Source: Phytobacter ursingii (GTDB lineage Bacteria > Pseudomonadota > Gammaproteobacteria > Enterobacterales > Enterobacteriaceae). Taken from it: 64,000 nucleotides of DNA. The position numbers were made by a program, and so were the translations under genes. The DNA lies in NCBI GenBank assembly GCA_901456055.1, contig CABDWT010000002.1, positions 248,001 to 312,000 of the forward strand, written 5' to 3'. Shown piece by piece: positions 44,489 through 53,089 of this stretch (position 1 is the stretch's first letter; each line of letters starts with the position of its first letter). The notes beneath the pieces are model-generated. The model did no database searches, was not told the DNA's origin, and saw only the letters and a list, made by a program, of their open reading frames with translations.

Positions 44489-45961
44489 ATGCCAAACCTT
44501 GAACCAAATTACAAAGACAGTTACAGCCCAAGACTCACTAACAACGATTTGGCCCCAACGCGCGACCAGAACTGGACGTGGTACAACATCTTCTCTTTCT
44601 GGATGTCCGACGTGCACAGCATGGGCGGATACGTGGTCGCGGCCAGCTTCTTCGCGCTCGGCCTTGCCAGCTGGCAGGTATTACTGTGCCTATTGCTGGG
44701 CATCTGTATTGTGCAGTTGTGCGCAAACCTTGTCGCCAAACCAAGCCAAATGGCTGGCGTGCCCTATGCGGTGATCTGTCGCCAGGCATTTGGCGTGTTC
44801 GGTGCCAACATTCCTGCCGTCATCCGTGGGCTTATCGCTTTTGCCTGGTACGGTATACAAACCTATCTGGCGGCTAATGCGTTAATGCTGGTGATGCTGA
44901 AATTCTGGCCGTCTCTGGCGCCGATGACCGAGGGGCATTTCCTGGGTCTGTCGCATCTGGGTTGGGTGTGCTTCGGTATCATGTGGGTATTGCAGGCGCT
45001 GGTGTTCTGGCACGGGATGAGCGCGATTAAACGCTTTATCGATATCGCTGGCCCGGCAGTCTACGTAGTGATGCTGGCGCTGGCGGTGTGGATCCTGTCA
45101 CAAACCGGCTTTAGCGGTATCTCCTTTACCCTTGCCAGCAAAGAGCTGACCGCAGGCGAGCAAACCTGGCAGATGATCACCGCAACTGCGCTGGTGGTTT
45201 CTTACTTCTCCGGGCCATTGCTCAACTTTGGCGACTTTTCGCGCTACGGCAAGAGCATGCAGGAAATTCGTCGCGGCAACCGCTGGGGTCTGCCGTTTAA
45301 CTTCCTGCTGTTCTCCATCGTGACCGTGGTGATCGTTTCAGGCACGCAGTCGCTGTTCGGCAAAATGATCACCGACCCCATCGAGACCGTCAGCCATGTG
45401 GGCAACAGCCTGGCGATGGCGATTGGCCTGTTGACCATGATCATCGCCACCATCGGCATCAATATCGTGGCAAACTTCGTCTCCCCGGCGTTCGATTTCT
45501 CTAACTGCTCACCGCAGAAAATAAGCTTCCGTACGGGTGGGATGATCGCCGCAGTTGGCTCCGTGTTGCTGACGCCGTGGAACCTGTTCCAGTCTCCGGA
45601 ACTCATCCACTACACGCTGGATGTGCTGGGTTCTTTTATCGGGCCGTTGTTCGGTATCCTGCTGGCTGACTTCTACCTGATTAAACGCGGGAAAGTATTT
45701 GTCGACGATCTGTTTACTGTCTCCCCGAATGGGCGTTACTGGTACAAAAACGGCATTAATCCGAAAGCCGTTACCGCTCTGGTACCGTCGGTTGCCGTAT
45801 GCCTGATCATTAGCTTTATTCCCTCACTGCACGAAGTCGCTAACTTTAGCTGGTTTATCGGCGTGTTTCTGGGTGCATGCAGTTATCGCTGGATTGCACG
45901 TCACGATCGCGAAGGGGTTAGCGAAGGGTTTGCTCCACGCCGCGCAACGGCGAAGGAGTAA
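44489..45961 (+). CDS. NCS1-family permease, probably for allantoin
   Basis: 490 residues, about twelve membrane segments. NQNWTWYNIFSFWMSDVHS-type start (here RDQNWTWYNIFSFWM), then SGPLLNFGDFSRY and NIVANFVSPAFDFSN, match NCS1 nucleobase/hydantoin/allantoin carriers. AGAGGAG at eight bases fixes the ATG at 44489. Location in the hpx cluster suggests allantoin or hydantoin uptake. Confidence 0.88.
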   Translation: MPNLEPNYKDSYSPRLTNNDLAPTRDQNWTWYNIFSFWMSDVHSMGGYVVAASFFALGLASWQVLLCLLLGICIVQLCANLVAKPSQMAGVPYAVICRQAFGVFGANIPAVIRGLIAFAWYGIQTYLAANALMLVMLKFWPSLAPMTEGHFLGLSHLGWVCFGIMWVLQALVFWHGMSAIKRFIDIAGPAVYVVMLALAVWILSQTGFSGISFTLASKELTAGEQTWQMITATALVVSYFSGPLLNFGDFSRYGKSMQEIRRGNRWGLPFNFLLFSIVTVVIVSGTQSLFGKMITDPIETVSHVGNSLAMAIGLLTMIIATIGINIVANFVSPAFDFSNCSPQKISFRTGGMIAAVGSVLLTPWNLFQSPELIHYTLDVLGSFIGPLFGILLADFYLIKRGKVFVDDLFTVSPNGRYWYKNGINPKAVTALVPSVAVCLIISFIPSLHEVANFSWFIGVFLGACSYRWIARHDREGVSEGFAPRRATAKE

Positions 45962-45964
45962 ATA

Positions 45965-45996
45965 AAAAAGGCCCGGACTGGGGTGGTCCGGGCCTT
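45965..45996 (+). terminator. Terminator after the permease (copy 1)
   Basis: AAGGCCCGGAC and GTCCGGGCCTT close a seven-base loop. Only one base differs over 31 from the copy at 48148. Confidence 0.85.
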
Positions 45997-46350
45997 ATCT
46001 ATTTATTAAAAATATATAATTCATAAATTAATAAACGCAAGAAATTAATAGCAAACACGGTATTAATTTTATTTATATAATTTATATATACGTTACAGCC
46101 ATATTGAAAAAAATAAAACAATGTTCGCCCCACCGATTATCGCTTTAAAAGCGCAGCAAATTAAAATCAAAAATCGAAGTCAGCTCAAACAAAAGCAACA
46201 TTAAAAATTGGAATGATCAACTATACTTAGTACACTTTATGGCAAAGTTTTACTGCATCCATGACTGCATAAAAAACACAACTTATCAGATTTGCAAAAC
46301 ACACATACAAAATATGAATTATTTTAACCCTCAAGAGGGGAATGCCGGAA
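45997..46350. other. AT-rich intergenic stretch before the fimbrial pair
   Basis: About 350 bases, very AT-rich, no gene. A TATACT at about 46221 may be a -10 box without a clear -35. This composition is unlike the core and suggests H-NS-type silencing and foreign origin. Confidence 0.5.
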
Positions 46351-47082
46351 ATGGATATCCTGCTTCGTATTTTATTTATTTCGCTACTATTTTTTAGCCC
46401 TTTGGCGTTGTCAGGAATCGAGATTGACAGAACGCGCATGGTTTACCCTGCCGCAAAAAAAGAGATGAGTTTGGTTGTCACCAATAACGCTACGGCTCCC
46501 CGACTGATTCAGGCCTGGATAGATGACGGCAATCCGAACGCGGACATCAGCGCCGCATCGTTTCCTTTTATGATCGTTCCACCTATTTCCCGCCTCGCCC
46601 CCGGTAATGGACAGAGATTACGCGTCCTCTTCCTGGGACCCGCGCTCCCTCAGGACAGGGAGTCTGTTTTCTGGATAAACATCCTGGAATTACAACCTAA
46701 ACCCAGTGCAAAGAAACAAGAAGTGTATGACAACGTGCGGTTTTCCATTCGCTCGCGATTAAAACTGTTTTACCGCCCGGAGGGGCTACCGGGTAGCCCG
46801 CAGGAAGCAGCGACAGCATTGCGCTGGCGGCTGGCGCCGTTCAAAGAAGGCTATGCGCTGGAATGTGAGAATCCATCGGCCTTTAACATTTCATTTAATG
46901 ATATCCGTCTGCAAGGTAAAGCAAATCCTCAGGACGAGTCGATACGTGGAATGTGCCCGGCAAAAGGGAAAAAAAGCTTTGCCGTGCCGTTTGAACTCCA
47001 TGCAGGCGGCGGAAAAATAACCGTGACGATCATTAATGATTATGGTGGTTTTGAGCAACGCGACACGTTTTATAGCGTGTAA
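46351..47082 (+). CDS. Periplasmic fimbrial chaperone
   Basis: 243 residues. Signal peptide about 1-21 (LLRILFISLLFFSPLALS), then an immunoglobulin-like PapD fold: RMVYPAAKKEMSLVVTNN, FPFMIVPPISRLAPGNGQRLRV, and IRSRLKLFYRPEGL. Chaperones of this class donate a strand to pilin subunits. GAGGGG is ten bases before the ATG at 46351 and only one base before an ATG at 46342, so the later start is used. Followed by an adhesin gene 30 bases later, without an usher. Confidence 0.88.
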   Translation: MDILLRILFISLLFFSPLALSGIEIDRTRMVYPAAKKEMSLVVTNNATAPRLIQAWIDDGNPNADISAASFPFMIVPPISRLAPGNGQRLRVLFLGPALPQDRESVFWINILELQPKPSAKKQEVYDNVRFSIRSRLKLFYRPEGLPGSPQEAATALRWRLAPFKEGYALECENPSAFNISFNDIRLQGKANPQDESIRGMCPAKGKKSFAVPFELHAGGGKITVTIINDYGGFEQRDTFYSV

Positions 47083-47112
47083 GCACGCCAGGCCTTTTCA
47101 GAGGGAAGCCCT

Positions 47113-48144
47113 ATGATGTTACGAAATCACTTTTCCGCACTGATACTGGTATCCGGGTTGTTGATGTTCAGCCTACAAAGCCAGGCTGGGTGCGTATTTA
47201 ATAAGGGCTATTCTGCGGTCAATAACATCGTTTCGCTTCCGGATATGTTTATTCCCATACCACGTAACGCCACGCCAGGCACCGCGTTGGGCAGCAAAAT
47301 CGCCATCACGAACGGGACGAATACGCAGCTCAAATGTGACGCGAACGCCTCCGGATATTACTACATGATGCTGGCACTGGCTTCTCCGGGTATCGAAACC
47401 AGTACGCCAAGGGTCTATCCAACAGATCTGGCGGGTATTGGCGTCAAAATCTGGTCTGAGTTTAGTGGTGTTTACGAGCTTGATAATGAATTCGATACAC
47501 CACAAGCATGGTATGGCACATACAATTCATCAGGCACGGCGGTTTATGTTAACAGGGGGATTAAAAGCGTTTATCTGCAATATTACGTTACCGGTCCAAT
47601 AACCGCAGGGGTGGCTACGCTCAAATCCGAACTTGTCGCGTGGGCGGATTCAGAGATCTCCGGCGTCACCAGCGGATTAACGTATGCGCAAATGACAATC
47701 AACGGCACGGCGACGTTTAACTATGTTACCTGCGAAACACCGAATATTACGGTCGATCTGCAAAAACACAATGTTCAGGAGTTATTTGCTGTTGGCGTGA
47801 CCAGTACGCCGACCCCGTTTAATTTTGTTATGAACAATTGCCCGAAGAATTTAAGTTCGGTGAATTACACATTCCGGCCAGCACCAGGCATAAATCTCGC
47901 AGGAACCGGCACCGGAAGCTATCTAACGCTAAGCGGCGATTCCACGGCTGATGGTGTAGGCATTCAAATGCTGTATGACGATGAAACCCTTGTACCCTTT
48001 AATAATAAAATTCAGTACACAGGTTATGTAAAAGCGACGGGCGGCAGTTATACCATTCCCATGAAAGCACGTTATATCCGTACCGGGCCCCTCCGTCCGG
48101 GAACAGCGAACTCGGCTGTCGAGTTTGATATGACATATGAATGA
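47113..48144 (+). CDS. Fimbrial adhesin-like protein
   Basis: 343 residues with signal peptide (about 1-25). Length and two-part layout suggest a lectin domain (about 26-200) and a C-terminal pilin domain (from about 205, QKHNVQELFAVG, ending AVEFDMTYE). The alternating hydrophobic C-terminus is what a chaperone binds. GAGGGA precedes ATGATG. No usher or major pilin gene is near. Confidence 0.78.
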   Translation: MMLRNHFSALILVSGLLMFSLQSQAGCVFNKGYSAVNNIVSLPDMFIPIPRNATPGTALGSKIAITNGTNTQLKCDANASGYYYMMLALASPGIETSTPRVYPTDLAGIGVKIWSEFSGVYELDNEFDTPQAWYGTYNSSGTAVYVNRGIKSVYLQYYVTGPITAGVATLKSELVAWADSEISGVTSGLTYAQMTINGTATFNYVTCETPNITVDLQKHNVQELFAVGVTSTPTPFNFVMNNCPKNLSSVNYTFRPAPGINLAGTGTGSYLTLSGDSTADGVGIQMLYDDETLVPFNNKIQYTGYVKATGGSYTIPMKARYIRTGPLRPGTANSAVEFDMTYE

Positions 48145-48147
48145 TGC

Positions 48148-48178
48148 AAAAAGGCCCGGACTGGAGTGGTCCGGGCCT
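48148..48178. terminator. Terminator after the adhesin (copy 2)
   Basis: 31 bases nearly identical to 45965-45995 (one loop base differs). It ends the adhesin and lies before the convergent type VI operon end. Confidence 0.85.
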
Positions 48179-48215
48179 GATGCTGACAGAGGGTTAGAAG
48201 CAAACCACACGACAC

Positions 48216-49307
48216 CTACTGCTTCTCCTGCCCTGTGTGACTCTCGCGTGGGTTGCTTAAAATGGCGTAGCGGTTGAGCAACTGCTGAATGCGGGTCTCG
48301 ATTTGTACGATCAGCGCAGGCGCAACCTCACCAGCGCGCGTCTGTTCATCCAGTTGCCGAAGCAGTTCTTCCAGCGGTGGCGTTTGCAATGATTGCCGAA
48401 TCGCGAAAACGGCCGTTTTCAGTTCCGATGCGGTTAAATACTTCCCTTTACGTTCATCCAGGGTATCCAGTTGCTGAGAAAGGCGCTGCAACTGCTCTTG
48501 TGCCTGTGCGTGGTGAGACAGCTCAGAAACCGGCAGCGCGTTACGCTCTTGTTCACGTAAATCAGGTTGATTGAGGAATATCCAGCCACCAATCCCAATA
48601 CCGCTCAGGCACGCTGCGGTCATCATTCCGGCAAAAAACACCGGCCATGAACGCCGGGGGGCTGTAGCCGCCGCCTGCCGCTCTGGCTGTACGGCAAGCT
48701 GAACAATATTTTCCGGCGCATTGGGCGTTGTGGTGAGCGCGTTTATCGGCGTTACGTTGATATCCGTCCCCTGCGGTGTAAGCCGTTCGAGTCTCAGTGC
48801 GACATTACGCAACTGCCCGGCAACAATATCCATTCGGGTCAGATGCCAGAGTTCGCATTGACGCAGCACTTTTTCAAGCTCAGCCAGGTATTGCTCACAA
48901 CGATAGACCCGTGCCAAATCGTGATACGGGGTTTCCATTGTCCGTAGCGACTGCTGTATCTTTTCCGCCAGCCAACTGAGCAGAGTGACTCTTGAATGTA
49001 CCTGCACGGGCCAGAAATCCGCCCAGTGACGCACCATTAATGTTTGCAGCGCCTCCAGCCCGTCGGTCATGCCCACCAGCCCCTGCTGCTTTGTTCTGGC
49101 CACGATGTAACAGACCAGCGTTTGCAGTTCCACACCATTTTGCCTGAACAACGCCAGACACAATGATTCGACCCGAGGCCAGTCGACGTCCGGGCGCGCC
49201 GGGTGGGTAAGTTTACCCATTTCGGCCTGCAATTCGCCCGATTCACGAAAGGTGCAGGGATCGCCACCTGCCCGAACCTGGCGGAGAAATGAAGAATGAT
49301 CCGTCAT
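48216..49307 (-). CDS. VasL-like type VI secretion protein
   Basis: 363 residues. The ImpA N-terminal type domain (about 10-150, with GMTDGLEALQTLMVRHWADFWP) is shared with TssA; a single membrane segment near residue 225-245 (VFFAGMMTAACLSGIGIGGWIFL) and a coiled-coil tail follow. VasL proteins are thought to help sheath or membrane-complex assembly. Last gene of the operon, three bases after tssE. Confidence 0.78.
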   Translation of the reverse strand: MTDHSSFLRQVRAGGDPCTFRESGELQAEMGKLTHPARPDVDWPRVESLCLALFRQNGVELQTLVCYIVARTKQQGLVGMTDGLEALQTLMVRHWADFWPVQVHSRVTLLSWLAEKIQQSLRTMETPYHDLARVYRCEQYLAELEKVLRQCELWHLTRMDIVAGQLRNVALRLERLTPQGTDINVTPINALTTTPNAPENIVQLAVQPERQAAATAPRRSWPVFFAGMMTAACLSGIGIGGWIFLNQPDLREQERNALPVSELSHHAQAQEQLQRLSQQLDTLDERKGKYLTASELKTAVFAIRQSLQTPPLEELLRQLDEQTRAGEVAPALIVQIETRIQQLLNRYAILSNPRESHTGQEKQ

Positions 49308-49310
49308 CGG

Positions 49311-49736
49311 TTACGTACGCTCCTGTTGCTTAAGATGGCGCAGGACAACCCGCCCTTCCGGCGAGAATACCCCGTCAAAATGTATCCAGCCCCTGGCGGG
49401 AAGTTCGGCGTGAATCAGGTAATTAAGGTGACCGGGACGCGGCTGCGGCATTAGCTCCACGCGAAGCTGGCTCAGGCGGGGTTCATAACGTCGTAGCGTC
49501 TCCTCAATCTGGCGCATTAGCCCGTGAATACCCGCCGCCATTCCCTGATGTATCACGCTCATATCCGGTAACCCGTAGTCGGGTAGATGCGCCAGCGTAC
49601 CCGCCCGGCAGTTAATGATGCGCTGCATATTGTCCATCACGGAAAGGATAAGCTGGTCCCGCTCGCTGACCTGTTCCAGCGGTAATTCCCCGCTAAAACC
49701 AGACATCAACATTTCGTATAAGGAAGGTGTCGGCAT
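49311..49736 (-). CDS. tssE: Type VI baseplate protein TssE
   Basis: 141 residues, gp25-like. The conserved NCRAGTLAHLPDYGLPD segment and the C-terminal beta strands are intact. Baseplate wedge component with TssF and TssG, encoded upstream. Three bases separate it from tssJ. Confidence 0.93.
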   Translation of the reverse strand: MPTPSLYEMLMSGFSGELPLEQVSERDQLILSVMDNMQRIINCRAGTLAHLPDYGLPDMSVIHQGMAAGIHGLMRQIEETLRRYEPRLSQLRVELMPQPRPGHLNYLIHAELPARGWIHFDGVFSPEGRVVLRHLKQQERT

Positions 49737-49739
49737 GGG

Positions 49740-50276
49740 TTAATTGTCCTGCATCGGAAGCAGCGCCAACTGACTGCGAAGAAGCTCGATAGTGCGGGGT
49801 TTATCCGCATCCAGATCGTCCCGTGTCAGGATCAACCGCCAGGTATTATGCTTCTCATCCGGCTGATAAAACTGCCCGGCAATGGCAACAAACTGCGTCT
49901 CTTTGTCCAGCGGAACATCCAGTGAAACTGCACCTTCGGGTTTAATCCAGACCGAGTGCTCTGCCAGGACATCCCCGTTGAGCGTCGTCTCTTCCTGGGT
50001 GAGCAAGGTGTCGTAATCCGCTTTATCAAAACGGGCGCGCGATTTCAGCTGCCAGATATGCACCATGGTGGAAAGTGGCGTGTCTTGCGCGTCCGTGTTG
50101 AGTGCGCCACGGGAAATGAAATCCAGATGCAAGATAGAGATCTGTTTATAGAAGAGGGCGGCGGCCATGCTTTTCGAGCCTTCAATCACCTTTTGACTCA
50201 GCCCGCAGCCCGTCAGGCAAACCGACAGCACCACTGCGCAGGCCAGCGCCCGGCGCTTACCGTGGATAACAAACAT
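49740..50276 (-). CDS. tssJ: Type VI outer membrane lipoprotein TssJ
   Basis: 178 residues. Lipoprotein signal with lipobox LTGC (Cys24). TssJ anchors the TssM-TssL trans-envelope complex at the outer membrane. AAGGAGAG nine bases before the ATG at 50276 fixes the start; the gene overlaps tssG by 20 bases. Confidence 0.9.
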   Translation of the reverse strand: MFVIHGKRRALACAVVLSVCLTGCGLSQKVIEGSKSMAAALFYKQISILHLDFISRGALNTDAQDTPLSTMVHIWQLKSRARFDKADYDTLLTQEETTLNGDVLAEHSVWIKPEGAVSLDVPLDKETQFVAIAGQFYQPDEKHNTWRLILTRDDLDADKPRTIELLRSQLALLPMQDN

Positions 50277-51333
50277 GCGTAATACTCTCCTTGTCACAGG
50301 TGGATGAAGTGGGCATTAATCCCTGATAGCGACCAAGTTTCACCGTCACAGTCGCTGGCGTGGAGCCGGAACCCCGCAAAATCCCGGTTCGGCCAATCTG
50401 CACACGCTGCTTACCTAACTGCGCGGCAGGCAGCAGGCTGACCGGAAGCGTGAGCTGTAATCGCGCCTGGCAGCGCCAGCCAAGATACACACGCAGCAGC
50501 ACCAGAAGATCGGTATGTAACTGTCCTCCTGGCAGCCACCCGCGCGCCTCATCAGCCTCTTCGGTATAGAGTTGCAGCAGCAGTTGGCTGTTAACGTCCG
50601 TGCCCGTGCGCCCCAGCAGAGGGCGCGTTTTCAGAACAATGCGCGAGGATCGGGATAAACAAGCCCGCTTTTTCAGTACAACAGGCTGTGGATCGTGAGG
50701 TGTTACCGTTGCCAGCGTCTTTGGCGCAAGCAGCGCCACTAACGCCGTCACCCCTTCTGCTGTACGAGTCGGCAGGCGCATTACGCTCAACAACGCCAGA
50801 AAACGGGAAACGGGCGTGGCGATATGGTTTTCGCTTCCGGGAATTCCCAAACCGATAAGTCCTAACAGGCAGCGGGAAATCGCATCTATAGCGCCCGGTT
50901 CAAACGACGCCGGATAGTTGTATTTGCGCCAGATGCGGTAGTACTGCGTGGTAAAGCGGTGGTTAAAGATATCCAGAAACGCCATCACCGCCTCATGGCC
51001 GTCTTTTCCCTGCGCAATGTCGTCCAGGTAGGCCGTCGGCAGAGGGGAATCGACGCCGTAAAGTCCCAGAAAAGTGGTGCGTACTGTGAGCGGCGCGTCA
51101 GGCTGCAGTGCATCATACTCGACCGCTTTAAGTTCGCTGACGGGGAAACCCATCCCGGGGTGCGGGCGAAAACGCACGGCATCATCTGCAGGATTCGCGG
51201 TACTGCCCAGCGGCGGAGCATGTGGCGTGGCCTGTTCCAGATACTGGCAAAAACGGTAAAAGTTAATCCGCGAAATCTGCGGCTTCAGTCGGTTGATCAG
51301 CCCGGTACGCGCTGGCTGTGATGTTCGGTCCAT
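50257..51333 (-). CDS. tssG: Type VI baseplate protein TssG
   Basis: 358 residues. NFYRFCQYLEQ, FRPHPGMGFPVSELKAVEY and GVDSPLPTAYLDDI are typical TssG segments. The ATG at 51333 has AGGGA at ten bases; a GTG three codons upstream does not. Overlaps tssF by 37 bases. Confidence 0.93.
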   Translation of the reverse strand: MDRTSQPARTGLINRLKPQISRINFYRFCQYLEQATPHAPPLGSTANPADDAVRFRPHPGMGFPVSELKAVEYDALQPDAPLTVRTTFLGLYGVDSPLPTAYLDDIAQGKDGHEAVMAFLDIFNHRFTTQYYRIWRKYNYPASFEPGAIDAISRCLLGLIGLGIPGSENHIATPVSRFLALLSVMRLPTRTAEGVTALVALLAPKTLATVTPHDPQPVVLKKRACLSRSSRIVLKTRPLLGRTGTDVNSQLLLQLYTEEADEARGWLPGGQLHTDLLVLLRVYLGWRCQARLQLTLPVSLLPAAQLGKQRVQIGRTGILRGSGSTPATVTVKLGRYQGLMPTSSTCDKESITHVCYPR

Positions 51334-53057
51334 TGCAGACACTTCCCTGTGGGTTGCAATATTACGGTCAGTTGTGTGAAGAGATGGATATCGGCATAGA
51401 GCGCGAAGAAGCGGTGGAGCATTTCACCAAACAGGGTGATATCCCCCTCCCCGGCAAAACCGTTGCTGTCGAGAGTGACCTGAATGTCTACCCCACGCAG
51501 CAGAAAGCCTTTTTCGAAACGCTGAATGAGATGGTGCTTAACATCGACAATCGCCTCAAGACGACGCCGGTTCATCTCACTCTCTGTCCAGTCATAGAGC
51601 GCCAGCGTGCCGCGCAGGATCTCCGCGTTATCCATCATCGACAGAAAGTTTGAGCCCAGATGGCTGAGAACCCGCCAGTGGAAACGGTCACGCGAGGGAG
51701 GATAGCAAGGCTGCGTTGGCGCACAGAGATTACGGACTCGCAGACTGTTTTGCGCCGCATGAACGGGGGTATCCAGGAGCGTACTTTGCAACGCCTTACG
51801 CGGAAGCTGACCGTTAGTACCCGTCAGGCTCAGCGACAAGGTTTCGTCTTCCAGCAACCTGTCCGCATCGAATGCATCACCGCCCAAAATCAACCAACTA
51901 TCATGCAGACCCGAGGGGCCGCGCTTCACCCGCGTGTGGTAATAGCGTTCGGGGGCATCGTGACGCAACATGCCACCCCGATGGCGGAAGCTGGCAAAAG
52001 GGACATACGCCTGATTGCCGGTATGGCGTGAGGAGACGATACGATCAACGGAATAGATTTCGGTATGCCCATCCTGGATACGCATGGGCCGCAAGAGGTA
52101 TTCATTTTCCAGCGGCGAGAGATGCAGAGGATCGGCCTCCAGCGGAAACAGGTTTATAACCGGAACACAGTGCAGGCGGATATTATCGGCATTGAACGGT
52201 AAATCGTGGGACCAGCTTTCTGCCAGTACGACATCCAGCTCAAAGCCGTTTATCCCTTCCGGCCAGGCGATGTTTTCCAGCCCATGAAGCGCCACGAACA
52301 TAAACTTCTCGCGGAAAGTGAAATATTCCAGCAGCAGCTGATAGCCGCTAAAGGCGGATTCTCCCTTGGGCCAGAGCCTGTCATCGTCACCCATTCCCTG
52401 CGGGGAAAAATGGCCTTTCAGCGCGCACCGCTCTTGTCCCGGTAGACGCAGCCAGATCTGCTGCGTTCCCAGCGTCAGCGCCCGGTGCAACGCACAGGCT
52501 ACCGGGCTGTCGGCATTCAGATACAACGGAAGTCGTGATAAATCAATGTGCAACCAGTCGCCGACCAGCGGACTGCATGCAAAACGCAGGCGAATGATGG
52601 AACGCCCGTCCGGCTCGTACTGCAGTGATACCTCTGGCAGAGCCAGTGGATAGAGCGTGACATCTCGCGTGGCGGTATAGCGACAGCGGGTTTTGCGCTC
52701 ACCAATCGGGCGTGACAGCACCTGAAAATGGCTGAGCGTTTCGCTCTGTTTCATCAGTTGATAATCGGTTGCCAGCTCAACAACAGACAGTGAGGGAATG
52801 GTGCGCAGATAGTGCGGCCAGAGCAGGCTGACCAGCCCTTCGGTGAGCTCCGGCAAATCATCATCCAGCTTTTCACGCAGCCGCCCCATCAGAAAAGCAA
52901 AACCTTCAAACAGGCGTTCGACATAGGGATCGCGAGCACCGGGTTTGTCGAGGTTCAGCATTGCCGCACGGTCGGGATAGGCCTGTGCGAATTCTTTACC
53001 TGCTTCACGCAGGTAGCGCATTTCCGCTTCGTAATAGCGTTGGGTTAGATCGTCCAT
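51297..53057 (-). CDS. tssF: Type VI baseplate protein TssF
   Basis: 586 residues. LTQRYYEAEMRYLREAGKEFAQAYPDRA (two helices) and the DPYVERLFEGFAFLMGRL segment are hallmarks. Major baseplate wedge protein, works with TssG and TssE. Confidence 0.95.
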   Translation of the reverse strand: MDDLTQRYYEAEMRYLREAGKEFAQAYPDRAAMLNLDKPGARDPYVERLFEGFAFLMGRLREKLDDDLPELTEGLVSLLWPHYLRTIPSLSVVELATDYQLMKQSETLSHFQVLSRPIGERKTRCRYTATRDVTLYPLALPEVSLQYEPDGRSIIRLRFACSPLVGDWLHIDLSRLPLYLNADSPVACALHRALTLGTQQIWLRLPGQERCALKGHFSPQGMGDDDRLWPKGESAFSGYQLLLEYFTFREKFMFVALHGLENIAWPEGINGFELDVVLAESWSHDLPFNADNIRLHCVPVINLFPLEADPLHLSPLENEYLLRPMRIQDGHTEIYSVDRIVSSRHTGNQAYVPFASFRHRGGMLRHDAPERYYHTRVKRGPSGLHDSWLILGGDAFDADRLLEDETLSLSLTGTNGQLPRKALQSTLLDTPVHAAQNSLRVRNLCAPTQPCYPPSRDRFHWRVLSHLGSNFLSMMDNAEILRGTLALYDWTESEMNRRRLEAIVDVKHHLIQRFEKGFLLRGVDIQVTLDSNGFAGEGDITLFGEMLHRFFALYADIHLFTQLTVILQPTGKCLQWTEHHSQRVPG

Positions 53058-53089
53058 GAAAATCCTTTAATTCGAAAAACAGACAAACA

